DNA of 64,000 nucleotides, taken from contig NZ_JAATJM010000001.1 in assembly GCF_011927945.1 (NCBI RefSeq), forward strand, positions 1,001,501-1,065,500. Reading direction: 5' to 3'. Under the pieces are notes generated by a model, which saw nothing but the letters and a program-made list of their open reading frames with translations, searched no databases and was not told the origin of the DNA. Made by a program: the position numbers and the translations under genes. The DNA comes from Brevundimonas alba. GTDB lineage: Bacteria; Pseudomonadota; Alphaproteobacteria; Caulobacterales; Caulobacteraceae. Position 1 is the stretch's first letter. Each line of letters opens with the position of its first letter. Positions 55,490 to 63,731 of this stretch are shown here, piece by piece.

Positions 55490-56038
55490 ATGAAGACTCG
55501 CGTCCTCAAGCCCGTCCTGCTCGCGGTGACGGCGGCGCTGGCCCTGTCGGCCTGCGCGACGGCGACCCCCTACGGCCCGGCCGGACAGGGCAGCCGCTAC
55601 GGCTATTCCGACCTCCGTGTCGACCAGAACCGCTTCCGTGTCGCCTTCGCCGGCAATTCGGTGACCTCGCGTGAACAGGTCGAGATGGGCCTGCTCCTGC
55701 GCGCCGCCGAGGTGACGCTGGAAAGCGGCAACGACTGGTTCGCCACGGTCAACCGCGCCACTGACCGTGACGTGCGCTACGCCGCCTCGCCGGATCCGTT
55801 CTACTACGACCGGTACCGCCCGTACTGGGGTCCCTCGTGGCGCTACTACCGCCGCGGTCTGTGGAGCCCGTGGGCCGATCCGTTCGGCTCCAGCATGGAT
55901 GTCCGCGAGATCGACCGCTTCGAGGCCAATGCCGAGATCGTGGTCGGCGACGGGCCCAAGCCGGCCGGCGACCCCAACGCCTTCGACGCCCGCGAGGTGA
56001 TCCAGAACCTCGGCCCCCGCGTCCCGCGTCAGATGTAA
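55490..56038 (+). CDS. CC0125/CC1285-type lipoprotein
   Basis: 182 residues. Signal peptide with lipobox LALSAC, then ATATPYGP, the family-like RYGYSDLRVDQNRFRVAFAGN, SREQVEMGLLLRAAEVTLE and a Tyr/Trp-rich segment (PFYYDRYRPYWGPSWRYYRRG) before DVREIDRFEANAEIVVG. This pattern recalls the CC0125/CC1285 lipoprotein family of Caulobacteraceae, of unknown function; the name is from memory. AAGGAG precedes the ATG at 55490 well. It ends with the terminator at 56045. Confidence 0.8.
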   Translation: MKTRVLKPVLLAVTAALALSACATATPYGPAGQGSRYGYSDLRVDQNRFRVAFAGNSVTSREQVEMGLLLRAAEVTLESGNDWFATVNRATDRDVRYAASPDPFYYDRYRPYWGPSWRYYRRGLWSPWADPFGSSMDVREIDRFEANAEIVVGDGPKPAGDPNAFDAREVIQNLGPRVPRQM

Positions 56039-56044
56039 GACCGG

Positions 56045-56076
56045 AAAGCCCCTTCGCCCTCGGCGGAGGGGCTTTT
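56045..56076. terminator. Bidirectional Rho-independent terminator
   Basis: AAAGCCCCTTCGCC pairs with GGCGGAGGGGCTTT over 14 bases with a CTC loop, and TTTT follows on the plus strand. It ends the lipoprotein mRNA and probably the convergent DUF6065 mRNA. Confidence 0.85.
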
Positions 56077-56078
56077 CT

Positions 56079-56819
56079 CTACCCCAGCCTCGGCGTCTTC
56101 AGCCGGCGCTTGTTGGTGTGCGTCTGCGGCGCCGCGCCCAGCTCCTCGGGCAGTTCGCCCTTGAAGTAGAACCGCTGCCACGCCTCCTTGGCCGCGTCCG
56201 GATCGCCCGACGCCAGCCGCCTGTTGAAGTCCGTCCGTTGACGGTTCCAGGCCTCGAACTGCCCCTTCATCACCGGATTGGATTCCAGCGACCGGATCAC
56301 CGGATCGAAGGCCTCCGCCTTGCGGTGCTCGATCGGGGTGATGAAGCAGAACGGCTCCCCCCGCTCGAACTTGATCCGTCCCGGCCGGGTGAAGATCCAG
56401 TTCATCGTGAAGGGGAACGGCAGCCAGTCCGTCTCGATCAGCCCGGTTAGCGGCGCGATGCCGTCCTTGATGTGGTTGGGCGCGCCCGTGGCCAGCAGGC
56501 CCCAGCCCGGCGGCGTCCGGAACAGATACTGCGGATGCAGGGTGATCACCCCGCGCGAGAAATGCGAGGTGACGATGTGGTGCAGGTTCGGCGCGTGCCG
56601 GTCCGGGGTGATGACGATGTCGTTCTGGCTCGGCCCGCCGTTCCACTCCGCCGTGAAGCTGATCGGGCACAGGATCTCCCAGCCCGTCGTATTGGCCATG
56701 GTCAGCGGCAGGCAGCGATAGGGATGCCGGCTCGGAAACGCGTCCATCCAGTCGCGCGGCTGCCGTCCCGGCACCAGGTCGCACGGCTGGTCCGACATCG
56801 GGTAGCATTCCAGTTCCAC
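56079..56819 (-). CDS. DUF6065 family protein
   Basis: 246 residues, soluble, with no signal peptide. WMDAFPSRHPYRCLPLTMANTTGWE, IVTSHFSRGVITLHPQYLFRTPPGW, PFPFTMNWIFTRPG and FERGEPFCFITPIEH are conserved stretches I associate with DUF6065, which often lies near secondary-metabolite or 2OG-oxygenase genes in other bacteria. Biochemical role is not known. The C-terminus is helical and basic. Confidence in the family number is moderate. Confidence 0.75.
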   Translation of the reverse strand: MELECYPMSDQPCDLVPGRQPRDWMDAFPSRHPYRCLPLTMANTTGWEILCPISFTAEWNGGPSQNDIVITPDRHAPNLHHIVTSHFSRGVITLHPQYLFRTPPGWGLLATGAPNHIKDGIAPLTGLIETDWLPFPFTMNWIFTRPGRIKFERGEPFCFITPIEHRKAEAFDPVIRSLESNPVMKGQFEAWNRQRTDFNRRLASGDPDAAKEAWQRFYFKGELPEELGAAPQTHTNKRRLKTPRLG

Positions 56820-56869
56820 GGCGGCGCTCCGGACGGTATCGAGGATGTCCTCATCCCTAGCTGCGCCCC

Positions 56870-57421
56870 ATGACCCAAGACAAGCCGAACGCCGACACAG
56901 GCCTCGCGGAGACTGCGCCGCTCTTCGACCGCGACCGCCTGCTGGCGTGGATGGCGGACCACGGCGTGGCCCAGACCACCACCGACCACCCCGCCGTCTT
57001 CCGCGTCGAGGAGGGGCTGGAGCTCAAGGCCGCCATGCCCGGCGCCCACACCAAGAACCTGTTCCTCAAGGACAAGAAGGGCCGGCTGTGGCTGATCTCG
57101 GCCCGGCAGGACACGGTCGTCGACCTGAAGCGCGCGCCGAAGGCCATCGGCTCCGACCGCCTCTCGTTCGGCAACGAGGCGCTCCTCTACGAAACCCTCG
57201 GCGTCCGCCCCGGCTCGGTTACGGCCCTCGCCCTGATCAACGACCCCGACGAGCGCGTGACCTTCGTCCTCGACAAGGCGCTGTGGGACGCGGACATCGT
57301 CAATTTCCACCCGCTCACCAATACCGCGACGACGGCGCTGGGGCAGGTGGAGTTCCGCAAATTCCTGTCGCTGATCGGTCGGGAGCCGGTGGTGGTGGAC
57401 TTCGACCAGCTGACGATCTGA
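56870..57421 (+). CDS. Prolyl-tRNA editing domain protein (ProXp-ala / PrdX-like)
   Basis: 183 residues, a free-standing YbaK-type trans-editing domain that removes alanine from mischarged tRNA(Pro). Signatures: [36 protein letters not shown] with the conserved Lys, [29 protein letters not shown], and [14 protein letters not shown]. Length is typical of the PrdX family. It is 50 bases from the divergent DUF6065 gene and ends ten bases from the convergent Crp-type regulator. Confidence 0.92.
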   Translation: MTQDKPNADTGLAETAPLFDRDRLLAWMADHGVAQTTTDHPAVFRVEEGLELKAAMPGAHTKNLFLKDKKGRLWLISARQDTVVDLKRAPKAIGSDRLSFGNEALLYETLGVRPGSVTALALINDPDERVTFVLDKALWDADIVNFHPLTNTATTALGQVEFRKFLSLIGREPVVVDFDQLTI

Positions 57422-57431
57422 CGGCGGCCCA

Positions 57432-58178
57432 TCAGGCCCGCGACGCGTCTCTCGTCTGCGGCCCGTCATCGTTACCCGCCTCGTCCGGTTCCGGCCGCGT
57501 CATCGCGTTGCGGAACGCGCGCATGGCGGCGTAGCACTCGCAGGCCTGCCCCTCGAGACGGGCCCGGCTCGCCACCTCGATCACGCCGCGGCTGTAGCGG
57601 ATCGCGCCGCTCGCCTTGAGCGTCCGGGCCGCGGCGTTGACCGTGGTCCTCTGAATGCCGACGAGGCTCGACAGCAGCTCCTGGCTCATCGGCAGGGCGT
57701 CGGTCCCCGAGCGGTCGCTATGCTCCAGCAGCGTCCGCGCCAGCCGCGCGTCGGTCGAGTGACGGGTCCGGCAGGCGATCTCCTGTCTCGCCTCGGTCAG
57801 GATCACCTCGCTGTAGTGGGCGATGGTCCGGCGCAAAGACGCGCTGCCGTCGTGCACCGAACAGAAGGTGCGGGCGTCGACCACCCACGCCTCGCCCGGA
57901 TGCTTGGCCATCGCCCGCATCGAGGAGACGCCGGCGCCACACGCCGCCAGGGCGCCCACCGCACCCTCCCGTCCGATCGAGGCGACCTCGACCGCCGACC
58001 CGTCCTCGAACGGCGACACCAGCGACACCACCCCGGAGACCGGGAACCAGACTTTCGCGACATGCGCCCCGGCCTCGGCGAGCGTTTCGCCCTGCCCGAA
58101 GGCGACCCTCTTGACCCGTGTCAGCAGCCGCTCGCGGTCCGCCGCCGCCATCGTGTCCAGCAGATGATTTCCGGTCAT
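57432..58178 (-). CDS. Crp/Fnr family transcriptional regulator
   Basis: 248 residues. A cyclic-nucleotide-binding-like beta roll has FGQGETLAEAGAHVAKVWFPVSGVVSLV. It is followed by a dimer helix and a C-terminal HTH with LPMSQELLSSLVGIQRTTVNAAARTLKASGAIRYSRGVIEV. No FNR-type cysteine cluster is visible, so oxygen sensing is unlikely. Proteins of this type with the GREGAVGAL block are common in alphaproteobacteria and usually lack a known ligand. It is divergent from the small gene at 58295. Confidence 0.88.
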   Translation of the reverse strand: MTGNHLLDTMAAADRERLLTRVKRVAFGQGETLAEAGAHVAKVWFPVSGVVSLVSPFEDGSAVEVASIGREGAVGALAACGAGVSSMRAMAKHPGEAWVVDARTFCSVHDGSASLRRTIAHYSEVILTEARQEIACRTRHSTDARLARTLLEHSDRSGTDALPMSQELLSSLVGIQRTTVNAAARTLKASGAIRYSRGVIEVASRARLEGQACECYAAMRAFRNAMTRPEPDEAGNDDGPQTRDASRA

Positions 58179-58261
58179 ACGCCGCAGAGCCTCTCAGCCT
58201 TTGTCTCGCTCAGGGGCGGCATTACGTCCGATGATCGCGTTTGGATCACTAACCTGAGTCC

Positions 58262-58286
58262 GGAACCCGACTTTATGCAGCGTGTT
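58262..58286 (+). promoter_or_regulatory. Candidate EcfG-like promoter upstream of a small gene
   Basis: GGAAC and TGTT are separated by 16 bases, one base off the EcfG consensus. Transcription would begin within a few bases of the ATG at 58295, giving a near leaderless mRNA. Confidence 0.35.
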
Positions 58287-58294
58287 TTTGCGCC

Positions 58295-58486
58295 ATGCCG
58301 GACAGACAGCAACCCTCCGACAATCCCCGCAAGGGTCCCCTGAACCCGACGGCCCGCGACGCCGTGGTGGTGGTCCAGAATCCGCCCGAAAAGCCGATGC
58401 ACATGACCCCCGACGAGGCCGACATCTCCGGCATCCGCATGATGGACGCCGCGGACCGGGCGCGAAAAGGCGGAGACAGGCGCTAG
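58295..58486 (+). CDS. Small hydrophilic protein of unknown function
   Basis: 63 residues, charged and probably disordered at both ends, with a core NPPEKPMHMTPDEADISGIRMMDAADRAR that has codon bias like its neighbours. No known family, though similar short proteins are plausible in related genomes. It may be stress-induced given the EcfG-like site upstream. No ribosome-binding site is visible, consistent with a leaderless start. Confidence 0.55.
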   Translation: MPDRQQPSDNPRKGPLNPTARDAVVVVQNPPEKPMHMTPDEADISGIRMMDAADRARKGGDRR

Positions 58487-58537
58487 GGCGCCGGGTTTTG
58501 CGAAACAACTAGATGCTGACCCGGCCTACTCAGCAGC

Positions 58538-58566
58538 TTGGCTGTGTATCGTTGATCTGCGATATC
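58538..58566 (+). promoter_or_regulatory. Candidate promoter of the nuclease cassette
   Basis: TTGGCT and GATATC are spaced 17 bases apart and end five bases before the ATG at 58572, so the mRNA would be leaderless. No ribosome-binding site precedes that ATG. Confidence 0.45.
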
Positions 58567-58571
58567 ATCCC

Positions 58572-58907
58572 ATGGCTCCGCGTAAGCAAACCCTTCTAAA
58601 CACCCTCAAGGACCACATCGCTGTTGTGGTGGGCGTGACCACGATAATCGGCATTGTGGCGGGCTGGGTCGGATCATGGGCCGTCGGTCAACGCGACGCC
58701 GGAATACAATCAGCTCAGATCGCTCAGCTGCAGAGCCAGATCGCCGAGCTGAAGAGGCCGATCAACCAGAATCCGACGCTTGAGCAATGCGTAAACCTAA
58801 GCAGGGCCCAAGCCGTCGCGATCGAAGAGATGCAGCTAATCAAGGCGGACGAGTATCGCGCGCTAATGGACGATCTCGGCTGTCAGAACGTCAATTCCGG
58901 CCTGTAA
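58572..58907 (+). CDS. Membrane-anchored coiled-coil protein of unknown function
   Basis: 111 residues. One membrane helix (about 15-38, IAVVVGVTTIIGIVAGWVGSWAV) is followed by a short coiled coil (IQSAQIAQLQSQIAELKR) and a polar C-terminal part with two cysteines (EQCVNLSRAQ and DDLGCQNVN). GC content and codon use are visibly lower and more mixed than in neighbours, a sign of transfer. It is nine bases upstream of the nuclease gene and likely co-expressed. No family is recognised. Confidence 0.65.
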   Translation: MAPRKQTLLNTLKDHIAVVVGVTTIIGIVAGWVGSWAVGQRDAGIQSAQIAQLQSQIAELKRPINQNPTLEQCVNLSRAQAVAIEEMQLIKADEYRALMDDLGCQNVNSGL

Positions 58908-58916
58908 GCCAAGCTT

Positions 58917-59786
58917 ATGAGCAGCCTCCGGACCCTCGAACTGAACATCGTTTCCGACCTCGTGGATTTCATACGGGGCACGGGATACGTCCTAGATTTC
59001 AGCGACGCGTCATTTATGGAGTTCTTTGCGACGGAGCTCGATGTCGATATCGAGGACCATCGCTATTCCGACGTGGGCACCTCGAAGGGCAAGCGCCTCA
59101 GGCGTTTTCTCCAGCTTGTCGATGACACCACCGCGCTTAAGACCCTGCGTGCGCTTTGGGAGCATCGTGTCGATTTCTTGATGCGCACTGGCCGTGAAGA
59201 TCCGGTGCCGAATGCCGAGGTGCGCTATCTCACCCTTGTCGCTCGACTCGGCGGCGGTCCGGCGGCTGCGACGCCACAACAAAGCCCAAAGCCAGCGTTC
59301 GATCACGCTCGGTTCGACGTCCTCAAGGCGGAACTCTTAGCGCTGAGCAGTATGGACCCCCATGCTCGCGGCTATGCATTTGAGAAGTTTCTTCGGTCCC
59401 TCTTCGCCGCGTATCGTCTCCAGCCACGTACTCCGTTCGAGAACCGTGGCGAACAGATCGATGGCAGCTTCGTCCTAGGAGGCGACACCTATCTACTTGA
59501 GGCGAAGTGGCATCAACAACCAACAGGCCAAGCTGACTTGCTCATTTTCGAGGGCAAGTTGGGGAGCAAGGCACCGTGGGCGCGAGGTTTGTTCGTTAGC
59601 TACAACGGCTTCACTGACGGAGGCCTTGAGGCATTCGGAAGAGGGAAGCGCACGATTTGCATGAACGGCAACGACATCTACGACGCGCTCGATCGCCGCA
59701 TTCCCTTCGATGAGGTCATTGATCGCAAGGCGCGGCGCGCTGTGGAAACGGGGTGGCCCTTCATTCCGGTGCGCGAGCTGTTCTAG
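58917..59786 (+). CDS. PD-(D/E)XK restriction-endonuclease-like protein
   Basis: 289 residues. The C-terminal half has a Mrr-like nuclease core: RGYAFEKFLRSLF (Glu156), GEQIDGSFVLGGDTYLLEAKW with Asp182, Glu195 and Lys197, and QADLLIFEGKLG. The N-terminal half (about 1-90) is helical with SFMEFFATELDVDIEDHRYSDVGTSKGKRLRRFL, probably a substrate-sensing or effector module. No methyltransferase lies beside it, so it is more likely a stand-alone defence or modification-dependent nuclease. It has lower GC than the surrounding genes. Confidence 0.8.
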   Translation: MSSLRTLELNIVSDLVDFIRGTGYVLDFSDASFMEFFATELDVDIEDHRYSDVGTSKGKRLRRFLQLVDDTTALKTLRALWEHRVDFLMRTGREDPVPNAEVRYLTLVARLGGGPAAATPQQSPKPAFDHARFDVLKAELLALSSMDPHARGYAFEKFLRSLFAAYRLQPRTPFENRGEQIDGSFVLGGDTYLLEAKWHQQPTGQADLLIFEGKLGSKAPWARGLFVSYNGFTDGGLEAFGRGKRTICMNGNDIYDALDRRIPFDEVIDRKARRAVETGWPFIPVRELF

Positions 59787-59918
59787 GGACCCGTGTCTGG
59801 GCCAGGCGACTCTGTTGCAATGAGCACGAATGTTGTGACCTCCGCAGTTCTCTCCCCCCGCCGACAATGCTAGAGCCGCCCCGTCTCCCCGACTCCCAGC
59901 ACAGACACGGACGCCGCC

Positions 59919-61523
59919 ATGCCCGCCGCTCCCGACTTTCCGCCCGCGCCCGACCGCGTGGCGCCCCGCCGCGCGCTGATCTCGCTCAGCGACAAGACGG
60001 GACTGGAGGCGGCGGCCCGCGCCCTGCACCACCTCGGCGTCGAACTGGTCTCGACCGGCGGCACCCGCGCCGCCATCACCGGCTTCGGCCTGCCGGTGAA
60101 GGACGTGGCCGACCTGACCGGCTTCCCCGAGATGATGGACGGCCGGGTCAAGACGCTGCACCCGGTGGTGCACGGCGGCCTGCTGGGCGTGCGCGACGAG
60201 CCTTCTCATGCGCAGGCCATGACCGAGCACGGCATCGGCGGCATCGATATCGCCTGGATCGACCTCTATCCGTTCGAGGCCACGGTCGCTTCGGGTGGCG
60301 GCTTCGAGGCGGCGGTCGAGAACATCGACATCGGCGGCCCGGCCATGATCCGCTCGGCCTCCAAGAACCACGGCTATGTCGCCGTCTGCGTCGACAAGAC
60401 CGGACTGGACGAGGTGCTGGACGCCCTGAAGGCTGACGGCGCGACGACGCTGGAGCTGCGCAAACGCCTCGCCGCCCGCGCCTTCGCCCGCACCGCCGCC
60501 TATGACGCCGCCGTCTCCGGCTGGTTCGCGGGACAGGTCGGCGACGCCGCACCCGCCCGCCGCTCGATCTCGGGCGCCTTGGCCCAGACCCTCCGCTACG
60601 GCGAGAACCCGCACCAGACCGGCGCCTTCTACCGCACCGGCGACGCGCGGCCCGGCGTCTCGAACGCGCGCCAGCTGCAGGGCAAGGAGCTCGGCTACAA
60701 CAACATCGCCGACGCCGACGCGGCCTATGAGCTGGTCGCCGAGTTCGAGGCCCCGGCCTGCGTCATCGTCAAACACGCCAACCCCTGCGGCGTCGCTGTC
60801 GGGAACGACCTGACCGCCGCCTATGCCCGGGCGCTGGAGTGCGACGCCGTCTCCGCTTTCGGCGGAGTCGTCGCCGTCAACCGGCCGCTGACCGGCGCTG
60901 ATGCGAAGCTGATCACCGACATTTTCACCGAGGTCGTCATCGCCCCCGGCGCCGACGACGAGGCCCAGGCCATCTTCGCCGCCAAGAAGAATCTGCGCCT
61001 GCTGCTGACCGACGGCCTGCCCGATCCGCTTGCGGCCGGCGAGGTGTTCCGTTCGGTGGCCGGCGGCTTCCTCGTTCAGGGGCGCGACCGCTCGCGCATC
61101 GCCCCCTCCGACCTGAAGATCGTCACCCGCCGCCAGCCGACGCCGCAGGAGATCGAGGACATGCTGTTCGCCTTCACCGTGGCCAAGCACGTCAAGTCCA
61201 ACGCCATCGTCTATGCCAAGGACGGCCAGACCGCCGGCATCGGCGCAGGCCAGATGAACCGCCGCGACTCCGCCCGCATCGCCGCCATTCGGGCGAGGGA
61301 AGCCGGCGAGGCCAAGGGTCTGGCCCACTCGCTGGCGCAAGGGTCCGCCTGCGCCTCCGAAGCCTTCTTCCCCTTCGCCGACGGCCTGCTCGAAGCCGTC
61401 GCCGCGGGGGCCACCGCCGTCATCCAGCCCGGCGGCTCCATCCGCGACGACGAGGTCATCGCGGCGGCGGACGAAGCCGGCGTCGCCATGGCCTTCACCG
61501 GCGTGCGCGTGTTCAGGCACTAG
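59919..61523 (+). CDS. purH: Bifunctional AICAR formyltransferase / IMP cyclohydrolase
   Basis: 534 residues carrying the last two steps of IMP synthesis. The N-terminal MGS-like cyclohydrolase has [31 protein letters not shown] and [35 protein letters not shown] is typical. The AICAR transformylase domain has [28 protein letters not shown] with the catalytic Lys-His, and [23 protein letters not shown]. The ATG at 59919 is supported by alignment of [11 protein letters not shown], though no strong ribosome-binding site is seen. Confidence 0.97.
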   Translation: MPAAPDFPPAPDRVAPRRALISLSDKTGLEAAARALHHLGVELVSTGGTRAAITGFGLPVKDVADLTGFPEMMDGRVKTLHPVVHGGLLGVRDEPSHAQAMTEHGIGGIDIAWIDLYPFEATVASGGGFEAAVENIDIGGPAMIRSASKNHGYVAVCVDKTGLDEVLDALKADGATTLELRKRLAARAFARTAAYDAAVSGWFAGQVGDAAPARRSISGALAQTLRYGENPHQTGAFYRTGDARPGVSNARQLQGKELGYNNIADADAAYELVAEFEAPACVIVKHANPCGVAVGNDLTAAYARALECDAVSAFGGVVAVNRPLTGADAKLITDIFTEVVIAPGADDEAQAIFAAKKNLRLLLTDGLPDPLAAGEVFRSVAGGFLVQGRDRSRIAPSDLKIVTRRQPTPQEIEDMLFAFTVAKHVKSNAIVYAKDGQTAGIGAGQMNRRDSARIAAIRAREAGEAKGLAHSLAQGSACASEAFFPFADGLLEAVAAGATAVIQPGGSIRDDEVIAAADEAGVAMAFTGVRVFRH

Positions 61524-62044
61524 GCGTCGTCACCTCGGGCTCATTGTCATCCCGGCCGAAGCGAAGCGGAGAGCCGGGACGGCTCGCAAGCAATGCAGAA
61601 CTCCCGGAAATCGCCTGCGATTATCCGGGAGCAGGGTAAGGGCCGCACTCCGGTCTGACCTGTCTCCCGGATAGCGGCCGGCGCCGCTTCCGGGAGTGTG
61701 ACCTCCCGGCGTCCGACGTCCCGGATCACGGCTTCGCCGTGTCCGGGATGACAAGCCGCACTGCTGACAATCCGCCCTCTGTCTCCATACTTTTCGAGAC
61801 AAACCCCGGCGATTCCAGTCTCTTCCGAAAAACCCAGCGTCACGAACGCGCCGCAGGAGTGGGCGGGCGCATACTCCCGCCCGATCGCCCTGGGTCTTTG
61901 ACAATCGAACAATCCCCCCGCGCCGCCGAGGCGCGCGCTTTGCGAAGCAAACCCGACTCTATGGACTCTACGGACCCGTGTTTTTAGTTCTACCCGGGTA
62001 AAACCCCACCCCGATACCCGCTTCCGCCGCCCCGCCCGTCGGTT
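61524..62044. other. 521-bp gap after purH
   Basis: No gene is seen. The first part is a hairpin-rich repeat element (61546-61752). The rest is GC-rich with a short AT-rich patch near 61970-62000 and an isolated TTTGACAAT at 61899-61907 without a clear -10 box. Nothing else could be supported. Confidence 0.6.
61546..61752. repeat. 207-bp hairpin-rich repeat element with perfect 10-bp terminal inverted repeats
   Basis: It begins GTCATCCCGG and ends CCGGGATGAC. Inside are four hairpins: around 61550-61580, CTCCCGGA/TCCGGGAG at 61601-61631, the same arms again at 61664-61696, and TCCCGGATCACGGC/GCCGTGTCCGGGA near 61719-61748. It encodes nothing and resembles REP/BIME or MITE-like elements of alphaproteobacteria. 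It lies 22 bases after purH and may also act as a terminator. Confidence 0.8.
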
Positions 62045-62056
62045 ATGGTGGCGCTC

Positions 62057-62812
62057 ATGGATACCCCCTCCCAGCGCTGGGCCCGGCTCGAGCCCCACAC
62101 CACCGTCGTCGGCCCCGACGACGACCGGCCCCGCCCCGCAGTCCTGCTGTTCCACGGCTGCGGCGGTCTTCGGGACCATCTGCCGAGGTATGCCGAGGCG
62201 GCCCGGGCGGCGGGGTGGAGAGCCTTCACCGTCGATTCCTACGCCCCGCGCGGCTGGAACCGCCCCTTTGCCCTGGCGACGGTCTGCACCGGTCTGCTGC
62301 TCCGCGGATCCGAGCGGGCCGGTGACATCCTCGCCACCCTGCACGGCGTGTCGCAACGGCCCGACGTCGACGCCTCCAAGGTCGTGCTCGCCGGCTGGAG
62401 CCACGGCGGCTGGGGCATCATGGAGGCGATGAGCGCCGACCGCTCGCGGCCGGGGCTCGGCGTCGCCGATCCGGGCGCGGTCGATCTCGATGGCGTGCTC
62501 GGGACCTATCTCGCCTACCCTTATATCGGGGTGGCGGCGCTGAACCGGATGCGTCCCTGGCGTCACTGCCCGAAGACGCTGGCGGTCATCGCCCGTTCGG
62601 ATCACCTGACCACGGTGCGCAACGCCGAACGGGTCCACGCCATGATCCGCAACTGCGGCGCCGAGGTCGAGACCTGGGTCGCCGACGGCAGCCACAGCTT
62701 CGACGAGCCGACCAGCGCGCCGCCGATGAAGTTCGATGAAGCGCTGACCGCCGAGGCCCTGCGCCGGTTCGCGGCCCTGCTCGGCGACGTGGCGGTCGCG
62801 CCCGCCGCCTGA
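62057..62812 (+). CDS. Dienelactone hydrolase family protein
   Basis: About 251 residues, alpha/beta hydrolase fold. PAVLLFHGCGGLRDHLPRYAE provides the oxyanion loop, VVLAGWSHGGWGIMEAM the serine nucleophile in GWSHG, VIARSDHLTTV a candidate Asp, and GSHSFDEP the catalytic His. True dienelactone hydrolases use Cys; Ser here indicates a more general esterase-like member. A start at 62045 would add four residues; the later ATG has GGTGG just upstream. Confidence 0.85.
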   Translation: MDTPSQRWARLEPHTTVVGPDDDRPRPAVLLFHGCGGLRDHLPRYAEAARAAGWRAFTVDSYAPRGWNRPFALATVCTGLLLRGSERAGDILATLHGVSQRPDVDASKVVLAGWSHGGWGIMEAMSADRSRPGLGVADPGAVDLDGVLGTYLAYPYIGVAALNRMRPWRHCPKTLAVIARSDHLTTVRNAERVHAMIRNCGAEVETWVADGSHSFDEPTSAPPMKFDEALTAEALRRFAALLGDVAVAPAA

Positions 62813-62819
62813 TCGGTCT

Positions 62820-63731
62820 ATGGACCGCGCCATGACGACCCTTCTCTATGGCCGCCCCCCGGCGGTGTTCGATCCGCCCGGCGACGCCGTCCAGACCTCG
62901 CCCCTGATCCCCGGCTCGACCGCGCTGGAGAGCGTGGCCGAGGGCTCGGCCGAGGCCGCCATGATCTACGCCCCGCCCGGCGTGCTGGAGCGCCGCTACA
63001 CCCTGGCCCTCGCCCTGCGGGCGCTGAAGCCCGGCGGCCGCCTCGACGTCATGGCGCCCAAGGACAAGGGCGGCTCCCGCCTGAAGAAGGAGCTCACCGG
63101 CTTCGGCGTCGAGGTCGGCGAAACCGCCAAGGCCCACCACCGCCGCTGCGTCGTGATCCGCCCGGACCGGGTCGAGGGCTTGGACGAGGCCATCGCCGCC
63201 GGCGCGCCGCGCCTCGTGCCGGGGTTGGACGCCTGGTCCCAGCCCGGCGTGTTCGCCTGGGACCGCGTCGACGCCGGCACTCTCCTGCTGGCCCAGGCCC
63301 TGCCGCCGCTCAAGGGAGCCGGCGCCGATCTCGGCTGCGGCTACGGGGCGCTCGCGACGGTGGTGCTGGGCTCCCCCGCGGTCACCGCCCTGCGCCTGAT
63401 CGACCTCGACCGCCGCGCCGTCGAGGCCGCCCGCAAGAACGTCGACGACCCCCGCGCCACCTTCGACTGGGCCGACGCCCGCACGGTGGAAGCCAACGGC
63501 GACCTCGACTTCGTGGTCATGAACCCGCCTTTCCACGACGGCGGCGCTGAGGACCGCCGGCTGGGTCAGGCCTTCATCCGGCAGGCCGCCGCCATGCTGA
63601 AGAAAGGCGGCGTCCTCTGGCTCGTCGCCAACCGCCATCTGCCCTACGAGGCCGACATCACCGCCGCCTTCAAACGCTCGCAGCCCGTCGCTGACAAAGG
63701 CGGCTACAAGGTCATCGAGGCGGTGAAATGA
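62820..63731 (+). CDS. rsmC: RsmC-like rRNA guanine-N2 methyltransferase
   Basis: 303 residues of the RsmC/RlmG type with duplicated methyltransferase halves. The N-terminal half is a degenerate domain (LERRYTLALALRALKPGGRLDVMAPKDKGGSR); the C-terminal half has motif I GADLGCGYGALATV and the catalytic VMNPPFHDGG (NPPF/Y). The specific target (G1207 of 16S or a 23S guanine) cannot be assigned. A second ATG at 62832 is equally possible. Its end overlaps the next gene as ATGA. Confidence 0.88.
   Translation: MDRAMTTLLYGRPPAVFDPPGDAVQTSPLIPGSTALESVAEGSAEAAMIYAPPGVLERRYTLALALRALKPGGRLDVMAPKDKGGSRLKKELTGFGVEVGETAKAHHRRCVVIRPDRVEGLDEAIAAGAPRLVPGLDAWSQPGVFAWDRVDAGTLLLAQALPPLKGAGADLGCGYGALATVVLGSPAVTALRLIDLDRRAVEAARKNVDDPRATFDWADARTVEANGDLDFVVMNPPFHDGGAEDRRLGQAFIRQAAAMLKKGGVLWLVANRHLPYEADITAAFKRSQPVADKGGYKVIEAVK

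Noticed and set aside
59493-61520. 675-codon minus-strand frame opposite purH and the nuclease gene
   Set aside because: It spans two unrelated genes and has only Gly/Ala/Asp-rich sequence, so it is a shadow.
61899-61907. TTTGACAAT as a promoter for the hydrolase gene
   Set aside because: No acceptable -10 box lies 16-18 bases downstream and the gene is about 150 bases away.
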